Source: a bacterium
Lineage (GTDB): Bacteria; Chloroflexota; Anaerolineae; Caldilineales; Caldilineaceae
Assembly: GCA_016124945.1 (NCBI GenBank)
Contig: WGMT01000074.1
Location: 1 to 62,695 of the forward strand
Length of the DNA: 62,695 nt
Reading direction: 5' to 3'
The notes under the pieces are model-generated. The model saw nothing but the letters and a program-made list of their open reading frames with translations, ran no database searches and had not been told where the DNA came from. Every line of letters begins with the position of its first letter. The stretch's first letter is position 1. The position numbers were made by a program, and so were the translations under genes. Below are positions 23,703 to 30,970 of this stretch, piece after piece.

Positions 23703-25355
23703 CTAAAACTCACTTTCTTCCAGGCGAAAACGTTCTATAAAGATCAATCCAATGGCCGAAACCACCATCAAAATCGTGCTCATCGCCAGGGCTTGACCGT
23801 AGTTGAGCAGACCGGGCTGGCTGAGGGCGCGGTAGATGACCACAGGCATGGTGGGCAGATCCGGGCGGCTGATGAGCAGGGTTGCGCCAAATTCGCCCAG
23901 GCTGATGGTGAAGGCGAAAACTGCGCCTACCAGCACCGCCCGCCACAAGATGGGCGCGTCCACCTCCCACCACACCTGCAACGGCGACGCCCCCATGACG
24001 GCGGCAGCTTCCCGTAGCCGCGGATCGAGGCTGCGCAGGATCGGCAACAGCGTACGCACCACAAACGGCGCCGCAATGAGCGTGTGCGCAATGGGGATCA
24101 GCAGCAGCGACGTGCGCAGCGATCCCATGGCGATGATGTAGCCGAAACCCAACGTCACCGCGGAGGTGCCCAGCGGCAACAAAAAGATAGGATCAAGCAC
24201 CGCCGTCCACCGGCTACGCCGACGCGCCAGCAGGTAGGCGCTGATCAATCCCAAGAAAAGGCTCAACACCACCGTCGACAGCGCAATCAGCAGCGAATTG
24301 CGCACCGCCACAATCGGCGGCACGAAGAAAGCGCTACCACGAGGGTTGACGGCCAACGCCTGGTAGAAATCCAGCGTGAAGGCGGCGTCGCCCAGGGTGA
24401 AACTACGCCAGACCAGCGACACCAGCGGCGCCAACAGGAGGCCGATCATGGTCACCAGCCCGCCCGCCACGATGAAGCGCTCTCCCCAGCCCGACGCCTG
24501 CCGCTGGGTTGCGCTCTGCGGTCGCAGATCCAGCGGCAGGCCGGCCCGCGCCTGGATACGTGTGTAAACAACCATCACAGCGAAAGTGATCACCACCTGC
24601 ACCAGAGACAGAAACGCCGCCACCGGCAAGTTGAACAGATTCACCGCCTGCCGGTAGATCTCCACTTCCAGCGTCGAAAAGCGCGCCCCGCCCAGGATCA
24701 GAATCACACCAAAACTGGTGAAGCAGAAGAGAAAAACCAGCAGCCCTGCCGCCGCCACACTGGGCAGCAGCAGTGGCAGTGTCACCAGCCTAAAACGCCG
24801 CCACGGAGACGCCCCCAGCACGCCCGCCGCCTCTTCAAGGCGTGGATTGAGGTTGGCCCAGAAGCCGCCCACCGTGCGTACCACCACACTCACATTGTAA
24901 AAGACATGCGCCAACAGGATCACCCAGATCGTCTGCATGATCTCCAGTGGCGGCGAGTCCAGACCCAGAACGGTTTGTAGCCCCTGATTGACCACCCCGT
25001 TGCCGCCCAGCAGGGTGGTGAAGGCTGCGGCCACCACCACCGTGGGCATGACAAAAGGGATCGTCGTCAACGCACGTAGAATCGTCTTCCCACGGAACTC
25101 GTAGCGGGCGAAGAGATAGGCCAACGGCAGCCCCAGTAGCAGCGTTAACCCCATCGACAGCGCCGCCTGCCACGTTGTGAACCACAACACCCGCCAGAAA
25201 AAAGGACGCGCCAACGTTGCGCCAATCCCGTCAAAGGTCCACTGGCCTTCGGGCGCAAAGCTTTCGCGCAAAATCGCCGCCAACGGATAGAAGAAGAAGG
25301 CGGCGAGGAAGAGCAATGGGAGGGCGTAGAGGACGTAGGTTGCGCGTTTGGTCAT
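23703..25355 (-). CDS. thiP: Thiamine ABC transporter permease (double permease, ThiP-type)
   Basis: The 550-residue inner-membrane protein contains two fused permease domains with about twelve membrane segments. It has two EAA loops, EEAAGVLGASPWRRFRLVTL (about residue 195) and REAAAVMGASPLQVWWEVDA (about residue 455). This single-chain double permease is the ThiP/FbpB architecture. The TPP riboswitch upstream of the operon supports thiamine or a thiamine phosphate as substrate. Hairpin elements lie on both sides of the gene. Confidence 0.87.
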   Translation of the reverse strand: MTKRATYVLYALPLLFLAAFFFYPLAAILRESFAPEGQWTFDGIGATLARPFFWRVLWFTTWQAALSMGLTLLLGLPLAYLFARYEFRGKTILRALTTIPFVMPTVVVAAAFTTLLGGNGVVNQGLQTVLGLDSPPLEIMQTIWVILLAHVFYNVSVVVRTVGGFWANLNPRLEEAAGVLGASPWRRFRLVTLPLLLPSVAAAGLLVFLFCFTSFGVILILGGARFSTLEVEIYRQAVNLFNLPVAAFLSLVQVVITFAVMVVYTRIQARAGLPLDLRPQSATQRQASGWGERFIVAGGLVTMIGLLLAPLVSLVWRSFTLGDAAFTLDFYQALAVNPRGSAFFVPPIVAVRNSLLIALSTVVLSLFLGLISAYLLARRRSRWTAVLDPIFLLPLGTSAVTLGFGYIIAMGSLRTSLLLIPIAHTLIAAPFVVRTLLPILRSLDPRLREAAAVMGASPLQVWWEVDAPILWRAVLVGAVFAFTISLGEFGATLLISRPDLPTMPVVIYRALSQPGLLNYGQALAMSTILMVVSAIGLIFIERFRLEESEF

Positions 25356-25363
25356 TGGAATCC

Positions 25364-25449
25364 TAGGGATTGGTGATTGGTGACTGGGGCAGAGACGGCA
25401 GTGAAGGCGCTACTTCTGCCCCAGTCACCAATCCCTAATCACTAATCAC
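25364..25449. repeat. Long hairpin element, GATTGGTGACTGG family
   Basis: A perfect 18-bp core, ATTGGTGACTGGGGCAGA at 25376-25393, pairs with 25415-25432. Outside the core the arms align if one GGTGATT unit is removed from the left. The right edge carries the TGA stop of the thiamine-binding protein gene. It separates binding-protein and permease genes. Confidence 0.88.
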
Positions 25450-26540
25450 CTCAATACCACATCCGTCCACGCCTCGATCCAGGCCTCTCGATTTGCCTCA
25501 ATCGCATCTGGATCGATGTTGGCAACGTCGGTGGGTGCTTCGGCGAATGCGACGAACTCGGCGGGTAGTTCGGCATTGGGGTTGGCGGGGTAGACAAACA
25601 TCTGCAACGGAATGTCCTCTTGGAAGGGTTGGCTGAGCATCGCATCAACCCAGGCCTGGGCCAGATCTATCTGCTCCGTACCCTGCACGATACCCACAAA
25701 TTCTATCTGGCGGAAGACGCCGCCCGCTGGGTTAATATTGACGCTGGCTGGTTCGGTGCGTCCGTCGCCGGCAAAGATGACATCGGCGGGCGGGCTGGTG
25801 GAGTAGCTCACCACCAGTGGACGGTCTCCTGCGCCACCGGAGCCGACGGTGAAGTGATCGTAGTAGGCTTCGCTCCAACCGCTGGTGATCAGCACATCGT
25901 TGTCGCGCAGCGCCTGCCAGAAGTCGAGGTAGCCGTCCTCGCCGAAGTAGCTGATGGTGGCCATGAGGAAGGCCAGCCCTGGCGACGATGTGGCCGGGTT
26001 TTGCACGGTCAGCAGCCCACTGTACTGCGGATCGGTGAGATCGTCCAGTGTCTGCGGCAGCGGAATGCCATTCTCTTCAAACCAACCGCGGTCGGCGTTG
26101 AGGTTGACGAAGCCGTAGTCCACCGGCAGAAGGGTGTGATTCGGGTCGAGTTTAAATTCGTCGGGGATGACATCGAGCAACGGCGACTGGTAGGGCACGA
26201 AGATGTCGGCGTTCAATGCCCGGCTGAGGAAGGTGTTGTCAACGCCGAAGAAGACATCGGCCAGCGGCGCGTCCCGGCTTAGGATCAGTTTGTTGAGCGC
26301 CTCGCCGGTATCGCCTAGTTGCAGGAACTGCACATCGGCGTTGTGTTCTTCCTCGAAGGCAGTGACCAGTTCTTCACTTAAGTTGAACGAATCGTGGCTG
26401 CCGACGACCAATGTACGCGTCTCGGTGGTCGTCTCCTCGGCAGGCGGCAGTGTCTCCGCGGCGGGGGGCGTAGCCGTCGGTACACAGGCAGTTAGCAGGA
26501 ACAGCAAGGTGATGATCGGGATAATGCGATGACAGAACAT
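25446..26540 (-). CDS. thiB: Thiamine ABC transporter substrate-binding lipoprotein
   Basis: The start at 26540 (MFCHRIIPII) is set by CGGAGGA just upstream. The signal peptide ends in the lipobox LLTAC, then a Thr/Pro/Glu linker. The binding domain has TbpA-like phrases (DVFFGVDNTFLSRAL, LLPVDYGFVNLNAD, TSSPGLAFLMATI, SGWSEAYYDHF). Length is 364 residues. It captures thiamine outside the membrane and hands it to the double permease. The operon is preceded by a TPP riboswitch with a terminator, so expression should fall when thiamine pyrophosphate is plentiful. Confidence 0.9.
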   Translation of the reverse strand: MFCHRIIPIITLLFLLTACVPTATPPAAETLPPAEETTTETRTLVVGSHDSFNLSEELVTAFEEEHNADVQFLQLGDTGEALNKLILSRDAPLADVFFGVDNTFLSRALNADIFVPYQSPLLDVIPDEFKLDPNHTLLPVDYGFVNLNADRGWFEENGIPLPQTLDDLTDPQYSGLLTVQNPATSSPGLAFLMATISYFGEDGYLDFWQALRDNDVLITSGWSEAYYDHFTVGSGGAGDRPLVVSYSTSPPADVIFAGDGRTEPASVNINPAGGVFRQIEFVGIVQGTEQIDLAQAWVDAMLSQPFQEDIPLQMFVYPANPNAELPAEFVAFAEAPTDVANIDPDAIEANREAWIEAWTDVVLR

Positions 26541-26582
26541 AGATCCTCCGAATATTGATGGAATTCCCATCGTAGAAAGAGC

Positions 26583-26666
26583 CCACCAAGGCACACAACG
26601 CTGCACGAAATCAACAAACCAGATCTGTGCCGGCGTTTCATCGTGTTGCTTCGTGTGCCTTGGTGG
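26583..26666. repeat. Long hairpin element in the thiB leader, CACCAAGGCACAC family
   Basis: CCACCAAGGCACACAACGCT (26583 on) pairs with GTGTGCCTTGGTGG (to 26666), giving 26-base arms with about four mismatches. It lies between the riboswitch terminator and the thiB start codon, so it is in the 5' leader of every full-length transcript. It is a variant of the CCACGAAG family. Confidence 0.82.
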
Positions 26667-26684
26667 ATCGTTAGTTCGCCCAAC

Positions 26685-26711
26685 AAAAAACGCTCCCCAG
26701 CAAGGAGAGCG
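26685..26711 (-). terminator. Riboswitch-associated intrinsic terminator
   Basis: On the minus strand CGCTCTCC, a five-base loop and GGGGAGCG form a stem followed directly by TTTTTT (26690-26685). It lies just downstream of the TPP aptamer, as expected for a riboswitch that acts by premature termination. Confidence 0.9.
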
Positions 26712-26719
26712 CGATAGCG

Positions 26720-26812
26720 TTCAATCCCTACGCTGGCATTACCCAGATCAGGTTTTGGGGTCGACAACAGTTGGTTGTCCTCTCAGCCTGGCGCTTCCAA
26801 GCTCCCCCCGAT
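26720..26812 (-). promoter_or_regulatory. TPP (THI-box) riboswitch aptamer
   Basis: Read on the minus strand it contains the conserved TPP aptamer segments in order: GGGGGAGC, GCCAGGCTGAGAGG, then a P3-type stem (ACAACC.. with GTTGTC), ACCTGATCTGGGTAATGCCA and GCGTAGGGA. The CTGAGA and CTGATCTGGGTAATGCCA cores are diagnostic. It precedes a terminator and the thiamine transporter operon. Confidence 0.96.
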
Positions 26813-26840
26813 GAAGTTGTGTTGGAACTATAGCATAGGA

Positions 26841-26921
26841 AGTTTGAAGTGAGAAGTTTGCAAAGTGGAAGAGGAGCTTTTCAAACTTCTCACTTCAAGA
26901 ACTTCTTACTTCAAACTTCTC
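26841..26921. repeat. Long hairpin element, AAGTTTGAAGTGAGAAGTTTG family
   Basis: TTGAAGTGAGAAGTTTG (26844-26860) pairs perfectly with 26882-26898. The right side then continues with further copies of the word (AACTTCTTACTTCAAACTTC) that have no partner. The right end runs into the stop codon (TTTGAG) of the Cys-rich gene. Confidence 0.85.
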
Positions 26922-27246
26922 AAAGGCTGTTCCGAATACTCTCCCACTCTTTTGCACATTCGGGACAGTGCAGTGGATCATCAAGATCCATTAGATGTTT
27001 GCCACATACTGAGAAGGTGACAACCACACGCTCGTTAAGGAAACGCTTCTGCACTTGAGCTTCAAGCAGAAGATCGCGGCAATTGGTCTCACGCGTAAGT
27101 TCCGGCACAGGGCAGCTATTGCAATGTCCCCGTCGCCAAGGGCGTTCGTTGCTGGGGCTTGCGGCCAGCAGACGGCACTCTTCTTTGTTGTTGCCACGGT
27201 GATAGTCACCGTAAAAGTAGCGGCAATTGACAGGCTTATTTGACAT
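26920..27246 (-). CDS. Cys-rich uncharacterised protein, possible metal-binding
   Basis: Starting at 27246 (MSNKPVNCRYFYGDYHRG) gives 108 residues with eight Cys: a pair flanking the N-terminal segment (CRYFY...ECRLL), CNSCPVP, TNCRDL, a lone VCGKH and a C-terminal CPEC. The spacing suggests two metal or Fe-S sites, one perhaps in the N-terminal 60 residues and one zinc-ribbon-like at the C-terminus (VCGKH..CPEC). I do not recognise a named family. It stands between the riboswitch promoter region and a winged-helix gene on the same strand. Its stop lies in a repeat arm. Confidence 0.65.
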   Translation of the reverse strand: MSNKPVNCRYFYGDYHRGNNKEECRLLAASPSNERPWRRGHCNSCPVPELTRETNCRDLLLEAQVQKRFLNERVVVTFSVCGKHLMDLDDPLHCPECAKEWESIRNSL

Positions 27247-27390
27247 GAAATTCACTATATCACACAGCCGCCGATTTGGGCTGTTCGCTGCATTACGCTT
27301 GTACGCAATTGCCGACATGAAAAGACCACCAAACGCTGTTGGTGGTCTGTTTACATGCAGGGTTATGCGCTACCTACTTCACACCGTTAA

Positions 27391-27453
27391 GATTGGTGAA
27401 TGGAGCAGGTCCACTTCTGCGCTAGTCACCAATCACTGATCACCAGTCACCTA
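27391..27453. repeat. Degenerate hairpin, GATTGGTGA family
   Basis: GATTGGTGA (27391-27399) pairs with TCACCAATC (27426-27434). Flanking GGAGCAG and CTTCTGC words mirror the intact element at 25364, so this looks like an eroded copy. The right-hand words (CAGTCACCTAA) supply the TAG stop of the winged-helix gene. Confidence 0.65.
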
Positions 27454-28764
27454 ATTTTCCCAAAACGGCGGATCGTCAAAACCGCCTGATTGATCCCAGT
27501 CATTGTCGTCTGAGAAGTAGCTCAGATCGATGAATAGCCTTTCGGCTAGATCAACCTTACGCCGTTCCTGTTCAGGCATAAGATAGCCAAACTCTTGCTC
27601 CAAGCCGACCAACATTTCCAACTCCGCTTCAAGGAGGTGGAACTCCATATGGCTCAGTGGCTTTTCATTAGACTCAAGATTGTAAAACTCAGACAGATAC
27701 GATTGGTAGCCTTCGCACAACTCAGAAGCTGTATCTTCATCGCCGACGTCGTCATCTTCGATACCCCAAAAGATGCCATTTGGGTCGTTGCCGAATTGAT
27801 CCATCATCGTCATATTGTCAAACTCGTCCAGGTCGTCGTCTACGAAGTCCCGGGCGTAGTTGTCGTGCCACGAAGTCCAATCTGCCTCCGGCTCAAGCCA
27901 GGTAGGTAGTTCGGAGACATCGACATTGCCGTTGGAAGGCCGTCCTTCAGCGTGACGGCGATTGAAATTCCGCTTCACCGATGGAATATTCTCTTCGAAA
28001 GCATAGCCAAGATCGTCGTAGAGACGCAGACGGCTAAACTCATGCAGCACGTAGTGCATGTCATCCGGCGGAACCGGATGGTTGAACAGACCACGACCGG
28101 CAAGGGCAGCAGCCAATTCGGCCACAGGCACAGCAGCACGAGATTTACGGTCGGCAGAAACGATCTGCTCTGCAGCGCGCACCAGTTGCCGGTTACGTTC
28201 GGTGATCACTTCTTCCTGGCGCGCTTCACGAGGCTGTAAGCGGGCAAAGTATTTGCCTGCCATAGCATCTTGCGCGCAGATCAAGAGATCATCATGCGTG
28301 GCGCCACCGACGGCGTCCACCCATTCCACAAAGGGAGCGCCTAGGCGCAAAGCCCAAGTTCCCTGCTCGATATTGGCGGCTGCCACGATGACCGGTCCCC
28401 CCATCAACTCGATCTGAACCGTCCGTGCATCGGATTCCTGATCTTGAAAGAATTGAGGGAAGAAGACTGCATGTTCTAGTTCATCCAACAACAGGAAGCC
28501 CTTGCGGATCTCCACGCTGTTTAGCGGATGGCGGAACCATTGGTCACGCAGTAGATAAGACAGCCATCCATAGCGCCCGGGCGCGACAGGAATCGCCTGA
28601 TAAAGCTTGTTGATTGCCTGATAAATTGCACTCTTCACACCTCTGCCAACTGGTCGCTGCGCTTGTACGCGGGAAACCAGGCTATCAACCGACAGAGGCA
28701 CTGCCGATGAACTGAGAATGTCGGCAACACATGATACATAACTGGGATGATTGTCTTTTGCCAT
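27451..28764 (-). CDS. Winged-helix protein with long acidic C-terminal region
   Basis: The 437-residue protein starts with a winged-helix domain (residues about 8-66; YVSCVADILSSSAVPLSVDS, GRYGWLSYLL) similar in layout to HARE-HTH modules. The middle (70-280) is an unassigned alpha/beta region, partly basic (REARQEEVITERNRQLVRAA). The last about 130 residues are very rich in Asp/Glu (DDDLDEFDN, EDDDVGDEDTASE) and end in DDPPFWEN. It may be a DNA- or RNA-polymerase-associated regulator, since HARE-HTH and acidic tails occur in RNA polymerase delta-type proteins, but this is inference. AGGAGG precedes the ATG. Confidence 0.65.
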   Translation of the reverse strand: MAKDNHPSYVSCVADILSSSAVPLSVDSLVSRVQAQRPVGRGVKSAIYQAINKLYQAIPVAPGRYGWLSYLLRDQWFRHPLNSVEIRKGFLLLDELEHAVFFPQFFQDQESDARTVQIELMGGPVIVAAANIEQGTWALRLGAPFVEWVDAVGGATHDDLLICAQDAMAGKYFARLQPREARQEEVITERNRQLVRAAEQIVSADRKSRAAVPVAELAAALAGRGLFNHPVPPDDMHYVLHEFSRLRLYDDLGYAFEENIPSVKRNFNRRHAEGRPSNGNVDVSELPTWLEPEADWTSWHDNYARDFVDDDLDEFDNMTMMDQFGNDPNGIFWGIEDDDVGDEDTASELCEGYQSYLSEFYNLESNEKPLSHMEFHLLEAELEMLVGLEQEFGYLMPEQERRKVDLAERLFIDLSYFSDDNDWDQSGGFDDPPFWEN

Positions 28765-28787
28765 TGAGAGTAACCTCCTGATTCGTT

Positions 28788-28816
28788 ATTATCCCATAGC
28801 AAAATCGAAATGTCTA
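28788..28816 (-). promoter_or_regulatory. Promoter of the winged-helix gene
   Basis: On the minus strand TAGACA (28816-28811) is followed after exactly 17 bases by GATAAT (28793-28788), 24 bases before the start codon. Confidence 0.6.
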
Positions 28817-28895
28817 CCACCAACTAGACCAGGGTTTGTTATAATTCCGTAACTATGCGAATGCTTATACCTAATGAAAATCACCAATACAACGC

Positions 28896-28928
28896 AAAAC
28901 GGCTGCCATCCTTAGGGACAGCAGCCGC
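28896..28928 (-). terminator. Intrinsic terminator after the DUF35 gene
   Basis: On the minus strand GCGGCTGC..GCAGCCG (28927-28921 with 28906-28900) has inner pairing TGTCCC/GGATGG-like bases and is followed by TTTTGCG. It begins about 27 bases after the DUF35 stop. Confidence 0.82.
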
Positions 28929-28954
28929 TATTTTCTGATAGTCGAACGTAGGCG

Positions 28955-29353
28955 TTAGGCGGTCATTAGTGGGCGAAACTTATACCCATAGACAATCTGG
29001 CCATCTGTACCTTCTTCGCGCAATTTGCGCGTGACCATCTCTACTTTCATGCCGATGTCCACCTGACCTTCGTCTACATCGGTTAGTTGTGCCGTGACCA
29101 TCGGGCCTTCTTCAAGTTTAACAAGGGCTACGGTGTATGGGCGCTGGCTATCGAAACCTTCCGGTACATTGAACATACGGGTAAAGCTGAAAATTTCCCC
29201 GCGGCCGCTCATGGTATGCACAGGACCTGCCGGCTGTGTACAGTGCGGGCAGACGTCGCGGGGCGGGAAGATTGCCTGATGGCAGTCGGGGCAAACTTCA
29301 CCCTGCAAAGCATATCGTTGTTTCTTTGTGCGCCAGGCTGATGCAATATTCAT
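28955..29353 (-). CDS. DUF35 zinc-ribbon/OB-fold protein (thiolase partner)
   Basis: The start at 29353 (MNIASAWRTKKQRYALQGEV) has GGAG upstream. The 132-residue protein has an N-terminal zinc ribbon (CPDC..CPHC, about residues 20-38) and a C-terminal OB fold (GRGEIFSFTRMFNVPEGF, VALVKLEEGPMVTAQL). DUF35 proteins bind thiolases or acyl-CoA-condensing enzymes and may shuttle CoA substrates. The thiolase gene immediately upstream on the same strand fits that pairing. Confidence 0.87.
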   Translation of the reverse strand: MNIASAWRTKKQRYALQGEVCPDCHQAIFPPRDVCPHCTQPAGPVHTMSGRGEIFSFTRMFNVPEGFDSQRPYTVALVKLEEGPMVTAQLTDVDEGQVDIGMKVEMVTRKLREEGTDGQIVYGYKFRPLMTA

Positions 29354-29536
29354 GAACGATGTCTCCATTCACATTTGTTGAACAATTGTCAGATAATTCC
29401 GGTGCAACCACTCATTGGATGCAGGAATAAGAATAGTGGAATCCGTCTGTCATTGGCTATCAAAGTATGCTCAAAATGCCTTTTGATAGGTTTTGATAGT
29501 AAGCACTATTCCTGTCGCCCTAGTGTAGCTACGCCA

Positions 29537-30700
29537 TTAGACGCCCAAGATGTGGGTGACGATGGTGGCACCACTGCCGCCGATGTTTTGCGCCATGCCG
29601 ATGTGAGCACCCTTCACTTGGTTGCCGCCGGATGTTCCTGTGAGTTGCTGTACGAGTTCGACAATTTGATAAACACCGGTTGCGCCGACGGGATGACCGC
29701 GACTCTTCAGCCCGCCCATGGTGCTGATGGGCAGCCGGCCGCCAATGCCGATCTCATCGTCCTGGGCCATGCGCCATCCTTCGCCGCGGCGGGCAAAGCC
29801 GGTCGCTTCCAGTGTCAACGCGCTCATAATGGTGAAGGCGTCATGCACTTCGAACAGATCAACGTCGGACGGGGTAACACCGCTTTGCACATACGCTTTC
29901 TGGCTGCTCACGTAGCCCGCTTCAAGGAAGAGCGGATCCTTGCGGTCGTGGATAGCCAGGGTGTCGTTGGCGCTGCTGCTCGCCAGGATTTGCACGGCGC
30001 CGCGGTGATGACCGGTGGTGAACTCCGATGCCCGTTCCGTTGCCACCAGCACCACAGCGGCCGCCCCGTCACAGACCGGGCTGCTGTCCATCATGTTGAT
30101 GGGTGTGGCAATCATGGGCGCATTGACGTATGTCTTTAGATCAATGGGACGCTGAAACATGGCGTTGGGGTTGTTGGCCCCGTTGCGATGTGCGTTGATG
30201 CTGAATCCGGCAAACGCGTCCACAGGGACGTCATACTCGTACATATAGCGCTGCATGAGCAGCGCATTTAAGCCCACAAAGGTGATACCGTGAGCCGATT
30301 CATATTCAGCGTCGGCGGCAGTGGCCAGGCCGGCTGTTGTGCCGCCGCTGGGTGTGTCGGTCATCTTTTCCACACCGGCCACAATGACAACATCGTGCAT
30401 GCCGCTGGCAACGGCCATATAGCCGATGCGCAGGGCTGCACCGCCGCTGGCACAAGCGGCCTCAATCTTGGCCGCTTCGATCCCCCGTAGGCCGCTAAAA
30501 TCAGCGATCAATGTCGCCAAATGCTCTTGATCGAGCAGACGCCCGCTTAGCATGTTGCCGACATAAAGTGCGTCGGCGCGCTCAATGCCGGCATCTTGCA
30601 TGGCGGCAGAGACGGCGTGATAGGCAATATGTCTTACTGAAAGATCCCAATGTTCGTCGACAGGTGTTTGCCCAATGCCGACGATAGAAACACTTCTCAT
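29537..30700 (-). CDS. Thiolase (SCP2/acetyl-CoA acetyltransferase type)
   Basis: The start at 30700 (MRSVSIVGIGQTPVDEHWD) follows AGGAGG. The 387-residue enzyme carries the thiolase nucleophile in AACASGGAALRIG (near residue 85) and the catalytic-region His in KSRGHPVGATG. It belongs to the group without the second active Cys motif of degradative thiolases, often annotated as acetyl-CoA acetyltransferase and usually paired with a DUF35 protein, as here. It forms or cleaves a beta-ketoacyl-CoA; chain-length preference is unknown. The 183-base gap to DUF35 has only a weak CTATCAAA/TTTGATAG palindrome. Confidence 0.88.
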   Translation of the reverse strand: MRSVSIVGIGQTPVDEHWDLSVRHIAYHAVSAAMQDAGIERADALYVGNMLSGRLLDQEHLATLIADFSGLRGIEAAKIEAACASGGAALRIGYMAVASGMHDVVIVAGVEKMTDTPSGGTTAGLATAADAEYESAHGITFVGLNALLMQRYMYEYDVPVDAFAGFSINAHRNGANNPNAMFQRPIDLKTYVNAPMIATPINMMDSSPVCDGAAAVVLVATERASEFTTGHHRGAVQILASSSANDTLAIHDRKDPLFLEAGYVSSQKAYVQSGVTPSDVDLFEVHDAFTIMSALTLEATGFARRGEGWRMAQDDEIGIGGRLPISTMGGLKSRGHPVGATGVYQIVELVQQLTGTSGGNQVKGAHIGMAQNIGGSGATIVTHILGV

Positions 30701-30823
30701 CTTATCCTCCTGATGGCGGATGTTGTTCAAAACTCCCACCGCATTTATAACAGAGGCAAACTCTCAAAATCTACCGAACCGCTGCCAAAGGCCATCAGAT
30801 CACATTCATTTATCGGCAGGATA

Positions 30824-30865
30824 GGTTCAAAACAACAGGTTCAAAACAACAGGTCCAAAACAACG
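30824..30865. repeat. Three 14-bp tandem repeats GGTTCAAAACAACA
   Basis: Units at 30824-30837, 30838-30851 and 30852-30865 are identical except for two changes in the last. They lie directly beside the terminator stem of the convergent-side gene, and on the minus strand they read as T-rich TGTTGTTTTGAACC. Confidence 0.85.
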
Positions 30866-30890
30866 ACGAGCAGCATAGCGCTGCCCGTCG
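30864..30890 (-). terminator. Probable terminator after the AlbA-ATPase gene
   Basis: CGACGAGCAGC (30864-30874) pairs with GCTGCCCGTCG (30880-30890), with one mismatch. On the minus strand it is followed by TTGTTTTGG. It lies about 80 bases after the stop codon at 30971. Confidence 0.65.
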
Positions 30891-30970
30891 GAGAATCTTC
30901 AATTCAGTTTTGAGCGATTTGCATTTGATGAATTTGATCGGCCCTGCATTGTGAATAATACCACGAAAGC

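Noticed and set aside
24084..24980. Plus-strand frame of 298 codons opposite thiP
   Set aside because: Its Gln/Arg/His-rich composition is typical of an antisense shadow of a membrane protein gene.
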